Below are positions 1-5,357 of a stretch of DNA of 6,635 nt, one piece after another. Both the position numbers and the translations under genes were made by a program. The stretch is from Spirochaetales bacterium. GTDB taxonomy: Bacteria > Spirochaetota > Spirochaetia > Sphaerochaetales > Sphaerochaetaceae. Each line of letters starts with the position of its first letter. The first letter of the stretch is position 1. Below the pieces are notes generated by a model. It had not been told where the DNA came from, did not search any database, and saw nothing but the letters and a program-made list of their open reading frames with translations. The stretch is taken from the NCBI GenBank assembly GCA_028723145.1, contig JAQYFM010000170.1, positions 1-6,635 on the forward strand. The letters are read 5' to 3'.

Positions 1-41
1 GTAACACACTTTGAGGAAAAATGTTCACCACGCTGTCCCAT
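1..41 (-). CDS. 5' end of a gene running off the left edge, possibly a sodium:neurotransmitter symporter family transporter
   Basis: A minus-strand ATG at 41-39 opens a frame with no stop to the window edge, reading MGQRGEHFSSKCV. A good Shine-Dalgarno, AGGAAGG (57-51), lies 9 bases upstream. The short R-x-E-x-x-S-S-K pattern resembles the cytoplasmic N-terminus that precedes the first membrane helix in bacterial NSS (SNF) sodium symporters. That resemblance is from memory and rests on about a dozen residues, so the product is a guess. The gene lies downstream of and in the same direction as tRNA-Gly and might be read from the tRNA promoter. A TATAAT (47-42) also sits just before the ATG. A plus-strand frame with its own SD-like GAGGAAAA before the ATG at 21 overlaps it, but that frame runs antisense through the tRNA. 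Confidence 0.35.
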   Translation of the reverse strand, partial: MGQRGEHFSSKCV

Positions 42-72
42 ATTATAAGACCTTCCTTTAGATATAAAAAAA

Positions 73-144
<72 letters not shown>

Positions 145-157
145 GCTACGATTAATG

Positions 158-186
158 AAAATACTCTAATTAGGGATTTATGTCAA
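158..186 (-). promoter_or_regulatory. Sigma70-type promoter of tRNA-Gly
   Basis: On the minus strand a perfect -35 box TTGACA (186-181) is separated by 17 bases from the -10 box TATTTT (163-158). The expected start near 151 lies about 7 bases upstream of the mature tRNA 5' end. Its -35 box is only five bases from the -35-like box of the divergent M29 promoter, so two polymerases could not easily occupy both at once. Confidence 0.72.
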
Positions 187-191
187 CATCA

Positions 192-221
192 CTGGCAAAA
201 AAAAATACATTTGCTTATACT
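192..221 (+). promoter_or_regulatory. Probable promoter of the M29 gene pair, giving a leaderless transcript
   Basis: A -10 box TATACT lies at 216-221, with an 18-base spacer from the -35-like CTGGCA at 192-197 (4 of 6 consensus bases). The expected start, about 7 bases after the -10, falls at 227-230, essentially on the ATG at 230. No purine-rich Shine-Dalgarno precedes that ATG; the adjacent bases are TTTATTTTC. Confidence 0.5.
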
Positions 222-229
222 TTATTTTC

Positions 230-1390
230 ATGAACAACATTGAGCAAAAATATGCATCATTCATTCTTGAACAAGAATTGATGATTGAAAGTGGTGAAAA
301 ACTAACAATTAATGCTAATGAAGAAACAATTTCCTTTGCCCATTTAGTTGCCCATATGGCAGCTGAAAAAACAGGTGTTAGTGTTAGCATTGTTTATATT
401 GATAAAGGAAAAGTTGAATCAGTTGATGAAATCGATCCTGATTACCAAGAAAGGCCTTCAGGAAAGGTTGCAATGCTTCATTTAGCAGCTTTCCCAGAAT
501 TTACTTCAATTACTGATTTTAAAAAAGAAATTTCAGCTAAAGAGCTTCAAGAATATAGGTTAATTAGTGAACCAGTTGTTCCTGGTAGAAGAATTAGTGT
601 TCCTTGGGCTATTTGTTATGTACCAACCGCAACATGGGCAGAATTTGTTTTTGGTCCAGGTGCTACAACCGATTCACTTTGGCTATTACTTTCAGATCTT
701 TTATCATTAGATAGTGATGATAAACTACTAAAATTACAGCACCAGATGCTAAAAACTAGAAAGGAAAGACTTAGAAGTGAAAATATCTCACAAATTGTGC
801 TAAATAGCACAACCTGTGATTTAACTTTAACAATTAATAGAGAACTTTATCCAACTACTACTTCTACCTTATTAAGCTCTGGAAGATTATTCTACCCTAC
901 TGCTCCTTGTGAGGATGTAATTATTCCACTTGATAAATTAAGTGGGCATGGTAAATTTTCAACAACCTATCCATTTAGACTCTTTGATAGCGTTTTTTCT
1001 GGCGCAGAAATTGAGATTAAGAATGGTAAAGCTGTTTCATTTAAGCTTGAAGGTGGAAGTGAGCATGTAACAAAATATCTTAGTATCGACTCTGATAGCA
1101 GTAGAGTATCTGAATTAATAATTTGTGATGGCTATACAAAAGCATCTAAATTAGATATCTCGCTGGGTCTTCCAATGCTTGATAGAATGCGTACTACAAC
1201 TTTAGTTTTGGGAGGTGTTACTCCAGAAACTGTAAATGCAGAAAATGAAGATGATTTAAAAGAGTTAGAATTCAATAATTCCTTTGTTCGTCTTGAGCTT
1301 CCAATTGGTTCAAGGGATTTAGAAATAAAGGGTATTACTGAGTTTGGTGAAGTAATTACTATAATGGAAGACGGTATTTTAGTCTTTTAA
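230..1390 (+). CDS. M29 aminopeptidase-family protein with a degenerate metal site (likely pseudoenzyme)
   Basis: This 386-residue protein aligns from end to end with the downstream M29 peptidase. It shares the N-terminal EKLTIN/EKVCIN region, the VP-x-x-x-WA motif near residue 131 and the C-terminal PETV, IGS-x-DL-x-I and IMEDG segments. M29 enzymes (AmpS, AmpT, PepS) are cytosolic dimers with a two-metal centre. The five expected ligands of the neighbour (E246, E312, H341, H375, D377) correspond here to D229, E295, T324, R354 and E356, and the catalytic Tyr348 corresponds to T331. Only E295 is unchanged, and the spacing 229-295-324 matches the neighbour exactly, so the alignment there is reliable. 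Peptidase activity is therefore unlikely. There is no signal peptide or membrane segment. The ATG at 230 fits the family N-terminus, yet no Shine-Dalgarno is present. The reading frame is intact, which argues for a retained function such as a structural or regulatory partner. Confidence 0.88.
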   Translation: MNNIEQKYASFILEQELMIESGEKLTINANEETISFAHLVAHMAAEKTGVSVSIVYIDKGKVESVDEIDPDYQERPSGKVAMLHLAAFPEFTSITDFKKEISAKELQEYRLISEPVVPGRRISVPWAICYVPTATWAEFVFGPGATTDSLWLLLSDLLSLDSDDKLLKLQHQMLKTRKERLRSENISQIVLNSTTCDLTLTINRELYPTTTSTLLSSGRLFYPTAPCEDVIIPLDKLSGHGKFSTTYPFRLFDSVFSGAEIEIKNGKAVSFKLEGGSEHVTKYLSIDSDSSRVSELIICDGYTKASKLDISLGLPMLDRMRTTTLVLGGVTPETVNAENEDDLKELEFNNSFVRLELPIGSRDLEIKGITEFGEVITIMEDGILVF

Positions 1391-1396
1391 AAGGGG
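1391..1396 (+). promoter_or_regulatory. Ribosome binding site of the active M29 gene
   Basis: AAGGGG lies five bases upstream of the ATG at 1402 and starts immediately after the stop of the preceding gene. It supports this start, and its position suggests reinitiation by ribosomes that have finished the upstream gene. Confidence 0.7.
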
Positions 1397-1401
1397 TAAA
1401 A

Positions 1402-2625
1402 ATGAATAGTGAGTATTCAAAGAAATTAAATGAATTAGTTCTTACAAAAGGTGTTTGTTTAAAGAAAGGAGAAAAAGTTTGTATCAATACTTCTCCTTCT
1501 TGTTATGAATGGGCAAAAGCAATGGCTAAAAGAGCATATGAGCTTGGAGCTTCATATGTAATGATTAATATAAATGATACCGACTTGGATGCTTTTAGGT
1601 CCCTAGTTCAAAGTCAGGAGGAGGTATCATTTGTTCCTGAGTTCTATAAGCATTGTGCCGAGGAGAGAGCAAGAGATGGATATGTAAATATTCGTCTTGA
1701 TTCTAATGAAGATAGAATTGGTCAAACCCAAGGTGATAGTGATAAGCTTACAAAGTTAAATATGGCTTTTAGAAAGGCTGGAAAAGTTGCAAGTGATAAG
1801 TATATGTCAAATGCACTTAGCTGGTGTGTTTCCTGTGTTCCAGGTACAAAGTGGGCAAAACAACTTTTAGGTGAAGATGCAACTGAAGATGATTTAGCTA
1901 AAGTACTTGGTAAAATTCTTCGTTTTGATACTCCTGATTATCTAAAAGCTTGGGACGATTTTGATACTGAAGCTAAAAATAGAAGAGATAAATTAAACTC
2001 AATGAAAATTAAAACACTACACTATCAATCAAGTGTTACTGATTTTTATATCTCTCTTAGTCCTAAAGCTCACTTTGAAGGAGGTTCATCTGTTTCAAAG
2101 GATAATAAGGTATTCTTCCCTAACCTTCCAACAGAAGAATTATTTACAACTCCTGATATGTATAGTGCAAATGGTTACATTAAAACTACTCGCCCTGTTA
2201 ATGTTTTAGGAAGCCCAACAGAGGGTATAACATTTACATTTAAGGATGGAAAGGTTATTGACGTAAAAGCAGATAAAGGCCTTGATATGATTAAAAAGTA
2301 CCTAGAAATAGATGAAGGTGCTTCAAGAATTGGAGAGGTTGCACTAGTTGATATCAAAGCTCCTATTTCTCAAACAGGTTTAATCTTTGGTTCAATATTA
2401 ATCGATGAAAATGCTTCCTGTCACATTGCACTAGGTGCAGGTTATCCTGAAACTGTAAGCGATAGTGAAAAAGCTACAAACGATGAAGAGTTGAATAAGA
2501 TGGGTATTAATACATCCTTAATGCATACAGACTTCATGGTTGGAAGTCCTGATTTAAAAATTACGGCTACTACATTTGACGGACAAGAAGTTGTAATAAT
2601 GGAAAATGGATCATTTATTATCTAA
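1402..2625 (+). CDS. M29 family metal-dependent aminopeptidase (AmpS/PepS/AmpT type)
   Basis: Cytosolic exopeptidase of 407 residues, close to the roughly 410 usual for the family, that removes N-terminal residues from short peptides using two divalent metal ions. All expected catalytic residues are visible: E246 in PTEELF, E312 in RIGEV, H341 in DENASCHIALG, Y348 shortly after, and H375 and D377 in LMHTDFMVG. The spacing agrees with the ligands I recall for S. aureus AmpS (E253, E319, H348, Y355, H381, D383). There is no signal peptide. Likely role: recycling of amino acids from peptides. It follows its degenerate paralogue by 11 bases, so the two are almost certainly one operon and may form a heterodimer, though that is inference. 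Substrate preference cannot be read from the sequence, so no gene symbol is assigned. Confidence 0.95.
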   Translation: MNSEYSKKLNELVLTKGVCLKKGEKVCINTSPSCYEWAKAMAKRAYELGASYVMININDTDLDAFRSLVQSQEEVSFVPEFYKHCAEERARDGYVNIRLDSNEDRIGQTQGDSDKLTKLNMAFRKAGKVASDKYMSNALSWCVSCVPGTKWAKQLLGEDATEDDLAKVLGKILRFDTPDYLKAWDDFDTEAKNRRDKLNSMKIKTLHYQSSVTDFYISLSPKAHFEGGSSVSKDNKVFFPNLPTEELFTTPDMYSANGYIKTTRPVNVLGSPTEGITFTFKDGKVIDVKADKGLDMIKKYLEIDEGASRIGEVALVDIKAPISQTGLIFGSILIDENASCHIALGAGYPETVSDSEKATNDEELNKMGINTSLMHTDFMVGSPDLKITATTFDGQEVVIMENGSFII

Positions 2626-2653
2626 TAATTAAGGGCTTAAATGCCCTTAATTA
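2626..2653. terminator. Bidirectional intrinsic terminator between convergent genes
   Basis: A perfect 11-bp inverted repeat pairs 2626-2636 (TAATTAAGGGC) with 2643-2653 (GCCCTTAATTA) around a 6-base loop. The T-rich arms and flanks on both strands (for example TTAATTAATTT on the plus strand) can serve transcription from either side. It begins directly after the stop of the M29 gene, and its right arm contains the coaX stop codon (2653-2651). Confidence 0.75.
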
Positions 2654-3412
2654 ATTTAAATCTGAAATAAGCTTTAAACCATTCAAGGTATGAGTTTTAT
2701 CAAGTAAATTTATTCTCTTTATTAGTGGAGCAATAGTCTTTGATAATCCTCCTGTTGCGATTACAAAGACTTCTTCATTAAGCTCTGCCTCACAGCGTTT
2801 AATCATCTCATTAACTAATCCTGCATAGCCAAACATAATTCCTGCTCTAATAGAATCTTCACTATTTCTTCCAATTGAAGAAGATGGAACTTTTAATTCT
2901 ACTTGAGGAAGTTGAGCTGTTGAACCAAAGAGCGCATTAACACTTGTAATTAAGCCTGGAACAATTGAAGCTCCTGCAACTTCTCCACTTTTCTTTACTG
3001 TTGAAAAAGTTAATGCAGTTCCAAAATCCACAATCATTACGTTACAATCTGGCTTTATATAGTGTGCATAAGCTAAATTACAAAGTAAATCAGAGCCTAG
3101 TTCAGATGGAATAGAACTTCTTACAAGGCCTGTATTTAAATCATGTGAAACTACTAAAGCATCGGTATTAAATAATCGTTTTAAATTCTTTGAAGCTGAA
3201 AAAGTTAAATTAGGTACAACAGATGATACTATTGCCCGATTTACCGATGATAAATCAACATTGGATGACTCCAAAAGACTTTTGAAGATGACATAATACT
3301 CATCTCCAGTCTTCTTTTGGTCTGTATAGACCCTCCATGTGTTTACCCAAGATTTTCCATCATGGAGGGCAAGTACGATATTGGTATTCCCGATATCAAG
3401 AGCGGCTAACAT
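2651..3412 (-). CDS. coaX: Type III pantothenate kinase
   Basis: Phosphorylates pantothenate with ATP, the first step of coenzyme A synthesis, in the cytosol. This type belongs to the ASKHA fold and is known to need a monovalent cation and to escape CoA feedback. At 253 residues it has normal length. Visible motifs are the phosphate-binding DIGNTN (residues 6-11), IVDFGTALTF (127-136), the PGL segment (152-154), STAQLP (164-169) and ATGG (219-222). The usual GADR motif reads GSDL at 106-109: the probable catalytic Asp108 is kept but the Arg is Leu. The start codon overlaps the stop of the ABC-F gene by one base (TAATG), and the nearest purine-rich stretch AAGG is 13 bases away, so translation probably depends on coupling to the gene upstream. 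The gene ends inside the shared terminator. Confidence 0.94.
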   Translation of the reverse strand: MLAALDIGNTNIVLALHDGKSWVNTWRVYTDQKKTGDEYYVIFKSLLESSNVDLSSVNRAIVSSVVPNLTFSASKNLKRLFNTDALVVSHDLNTGLVRSSIPSELGSDLLCNLAYAHYIKPDCNVMIVDFGTALTFSTVKKSGEVAGASIVPGLITSVNALFGSTAQLPQVELKVPSSSIGRNSEDSIRAGIMFGYAGLVNEMIKRCEAELNEEVFVIATGGLSKTIAPLIKRINLLDKTHTLNGLKLISDLN

Positions 3413-5049
3413 TAGATCATTACAACCTTATGAGAACCAGCATAAGCTTTATCACGAAGTTCATTAACACTCTGATCATTGATGTAAGAATCAAAGTTAG
3501 TCATGCGGTCAATGATTCCGTTAGGTGTAAACTCAATAATTCTGTTTGCAATAGAATCTACAAACTGATGGTCGTGTGAGTTAAAGAGAATTACACCATT
3601 AAAGTTGATAAGTCCATCGTTGAGAGCTTGAATTGCTTCAAGGTCTAAGTGTGATGTAGGCTCATCAAAGATTAAACAGTTAGCACCTTCAAGCATCATC
3701 TTAGCAAGTACTACTCTTACCTTCTCACCACCAGATAATACTTTACAGCTCTTTAATGCTTCATCACCTGTAAAGAGCATTCTACCTAAAAATGATCTTA
3801 CAAATGTATCGTCATCTTCTGTAGAGTACTGCTGTAGGAAATCAGCAATAGACTGGTCAGTATCAAACATCTTTGAGTTATCCTTAGGGAAGTAAGAAAG
3901 TGATGTTGTTACACCCCAGTTGAAGGAACCACTATCTGGTTCCATTTCACCAGCTAGAATCTGGAAAAGTACTGTTTTTGCATAGTGGTTAGGTCCTACA
4001 AATGCGACTTTTTCACCTGGATTAATTGTTAAATTAAGCTTATCTAAGATAACTTCACCTTCGATAGTCTTTGATAAATCCTTAATTTCAAGACAGTTCT
4101 TACCAATTTCTCTATTTGGCTTAAATGCAACGTATGGGAATCTTCTTGAAGATGGTCTGATATCGTCTAAAGTAAGTTTATCAATAAGCTTTTTACGGCT
4201 TGTTGCTTGCTTTGCTTTTGCAACGTTACTACTGAAGCGCTGAATAAATTCCTTTAATTCAGCAATTTTATCTTCCCTTCTCTTCTTCTCATCTTTCATC
4301 TGCTTAGCAGCAAGCTGGCTAGACATATACCAGAAGTCATAGTTACCAACATAGAGCTGAATCTTACCAAAGTCGATATCACAAACATGTGTACAAACTG
4401 TATTTAAGAAGTGTCTATCGTGGCTGACTACAATAACTGTATTGTTGAAATCTGCTAAGAAGTCTTCAAGCCAGTGAATAGATTCCAAATCCAAGTGGTT
4501 TGTAGGTTCGTCTAATAAGAGGATATCTGGGTTTCCAAATAATGCCTGAGCAAGAAGAACACGTACCTTAAGGTTATCTTCAATTTCCTCCATGAGCTTT
4601 TCATGAAGTGTTGTAGGAATTCCAAGGCCATCAAGCATTTGGGCAGCTTCACTTTCTGCTTCCCAACCACCCATTTCAGCAAATTCACTTTCAAGCTCAG
4701 CAGCTCTAATACCATCTTCCTCTGTGAAATCTTCTTTTTGATAGATTTCATCACGCTCCTTCATTACTGAATAGAGCTTCTTATGGCCCATTATGACAGT
4801 ATCAATAACTCTATACTTATTGAATGCAAAGTGATCCTGTCTTAAAGTTGTCATTCTCTCACCTGGAGTAATGATAATCTCACCTGTATCTGGCTCGATT
4901 TCACCTGAAAGGATCTTTAAGAAGGTTGATTTACCTGCACCATTTGCACCAATAATACCGTAGCAGTTACCTGGTGTAAACTTGATGTTGACTTCTTTAA
5001 ACAGAACCTGTGTTCCGTAAGAAAGAGAGATGTTACTAGCTGTAATCAT
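3412..5049 (-). CDS. ABC-F family ATPase, YbiT/YkpA subgroup
   Basis: A soluble protein of 545 residues with two ATPase domains and no membrane segments. ABC-F proteins bind near the ribosomal E site and act on stalled or early elongating ribosomes; the exact task of this subgroup is less clear. Domain 1 has Walker A GANGAGKS (34-41), Walker B with catalytic E181 in DEPTNHLD, and H210 in VSHDRHF. Its signature region (155-162) has lost LSGGQ. A charged helical linker (about 242-290, rich in Lys, Arg and Glu) corresponds to the P-site tRNA-interaction motif. Domain 2 has a degenerate Walker A, GPNHYAKT (352-359), an intact LSGGE (438-442), E463 in DEPTSHLD and H492. The start is supported by an SD six bases upstream. 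The gene shares an operon with coaX. It could be mistaken for a transporter ATPase or a resistance ABC-F, but the overall sequence follows YkpA/YbiT. Confidence 0.94.
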   Translation of the reverse strand: MITASNISLSYGTQVLFKEVNIKFTPGNCYGIIGANGAGKSTFLKILSGEIEPDTGEIIITPGERMTTLRQDHFAFNKYRVIDTVIMGHKKLYSVMKERDEIYQKEDFTEEDGIRAAELESEFAEMGGWEAESEAAQMLDGLGIPTTLHEKLMEEIEDNLKVRVLLAQALFGNPDILLLDEPTNHLDLESIHWLEDFLADFNNTVIVVSHDRHFLNTVCTHVCDIDFGKIQLYVGNYDFWYMSSQLAAKQMKDEKKRREDKIAELKEFIQRFSSNVAKAKQATSRKKLIDKLTLDDIRPSSRRFPYVAFKPNREIGKNCLEIKDLSKTIEGEVILDKLNLTINPGEKVAFVGPNHYAKTVLFQILAGEMEPDSGSFNWGVTTSLSYFPKDNSKMFDTDQSIADFLQQYSTEDDDTFVRSFLGRMLFTGDEALKSCKVLSGGEKVRVVLAKMMLEGANCLIFDEPTSHLDLEAIQALNDGLINFNGVILFNSHDHQFVDSIANRIIEFTPNGIIDRMTNFDSYINDQSVNELRDKAYAGSHKVVMI

Positions 5050-5054
5050 TTATT

Positions 5055-5060
5055 TCCTCG
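5055..5060 (-). promoter_or_regulatory. Ribosome binding site of the ABC-F gene
   Basis: On the minus strand CGAGGA precedes the ATG (5049-5047), with six bases between GAGG and the start codon. It fixes the ABC-F start, which also matches the family N-terminus. Confidence 0.75.
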
Positions 5061-5076
5061 CAATATGCTTGTATTT

Positions 5077-5107
5077 ATCATATAACAAAAAAGGCAGTAT
5101 CCTTCAA
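5077..5107 (-). promoter_or_regulatory. Candidate promoter of the ABC-F/coaX operon
   Basis: On the minus strand a -10 box TATGAT (5082-5077) follows a -35-like TTGAAG (5107-5102) with a long 19-base spacer. A promoter is expected here because the tRNA terminator lies just upstream of the ABC-F gene. The -35-like box falls in the loop of that terminator. The spacer is suboptimal, so this is tentative. Confidence 0.38.
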
Positions 5108-5119
5108 GTGAATACTGCC
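5087..5119 (-). terminator. Intrinsic terminator of the tRNA-Gln/tRNA-Glu transcript
   Basis: On the minus strand an 8-bp perfect stem pairs GGCAGTAT (5119-5112) with ATACTGCC (5100-5093) around an 11-base loop and is followed by six T residues (5092-5087). It begins three bases after the tRNA-Glu discriminator. Confidence 0.85.
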
Positions 5120-5122
5120 AGT

Positions 5123-5194
5123 TAGTTCCTAGGGGAATCGAACCCCTATTTAGAGACTGAGAATCTCCCGTCCTAACCGTTAGACGAAGGAACC
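5123..5194 (-). tRNA. tRNA-Glu (anticodon CTC)
   Basis: On the minus strand GGTTCCT pairs with AGGAACT (first pair G-U), T8 is in place, the D arm GTCT...GGAC closes, and the anticodon stem GGAGA/TCTCT holds the loop TTCTCAG with anticodon CTC (codon GAG). The T arm is AGGGGTTCGATTCCCCT and the discriminator is A. No CCA is encoded. The gene follows tRNA-Gln by seven bases. Confidence 0.95.
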
Positions 5195-5201
5195 ATCTCT
5201 A

Positions 5202-5272
5202 CTGGGATGGAGGGATTCGAACCCCCAAAGGCAGAACCAGAATCTGCAGTGTTACCGTTACACTACATCCCA
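5202..5272 (-). tRNA. tRNA-Gln (anticodon CTG)
   Basis: On the minus strand TGGGATG pairs perfectly with CATCCCA, with the U1-A72 pair and G73 discriminator typical of bacterial tRNA-Gln. The anticodon stem GCAGA/TCTGC holds the loop TTCTGGT, giving anticodon CTG (codon CAG). No CCA is encoded. It is the first gene of a two-tRNA unit. Confidence 0.96.
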
Positions 5273-5289
5273 ATCTCAATGACAAGAAG

Positions 5290-5318
5290 AAGATACATGA
5301 TTTACCTTTTAGTTGCAA
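5290..5318 (-). promoter_or_regulatory. Promoter of the tRNA-Gln/tRNA-Glu unit
   Basis: On the minus strand TTGCAA (5318-5313) and TATCTT (5295-5290) are separated by exactly 17 bases. The expected start near 5283 is about 11 bases before the mature tRNA-Gln 5' end. Confidence 0.6.
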
Positions 5319-5354
5319 TAGGTAAAAGCAAAAAAACTAAAAATTATGTAAATC
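5299..5354. repeat. Interrupted inverted repeat downstream of tsaD
   Basis: Two 7-bp paired blocks, GATTTAC (5299-5305) with GTAAATC (5348-5354), and TTTTAGT (5307-5313) with ACTAAAA (5336-5342), are joined by an asymmetric bulge (1 against 5 bases) and a 22-base loop. In the tsaD transcript the structure lies just after the stop codon and is followed by a pyrimidine-rich but not pure T tract. It could be a weak terminator or 3'-end stabiliser, or chance in AT-rich DNA. It overlaps the -35 half of the tRNA-Gln promoter. Confidence 0.35.
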
Positions 5355-5357
5355 GTT

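Noticed and set aside
178..390. Minus-strand 70-residue frame over the M29 start
   Set aside because: It runs antisense to the conserved N-terminus of the first M29 gene and through both promoters, with no family resemblance.
616..810. Minus-strand 64-residue frame
   Set aside because: Antisense shadow of the first M29 gene, Ser/Leu-rich low-complexity translation, no ribosome site seen.
230..1390. First M29 gene as a pseudogene
   Set aside because: There is no frameshift or internal stop. Length, N-terminus and C-terminus are intact, and it keeps an operon position and a promoter, so a maintained pseudoenzyme fits better than decay.
2175..2357. Minus-strand 60-residue frame
   Set aside because: Antisense shadow of the active M29 gene, whose frame is fully conserved here.
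3337..3579. Plus-strand 80-residue frame spanning the coaX/ABC-F junction
   Set aside because: Antisense to two well-supported genes and without recognisable features.
4512..4754. Minus-strand 80-residue Lys-rich frame
   Set aside because: Same strand but a different frame inside the ABC-F gene. The ABC-F frame carries the conserved motifs and is not frameshifted.
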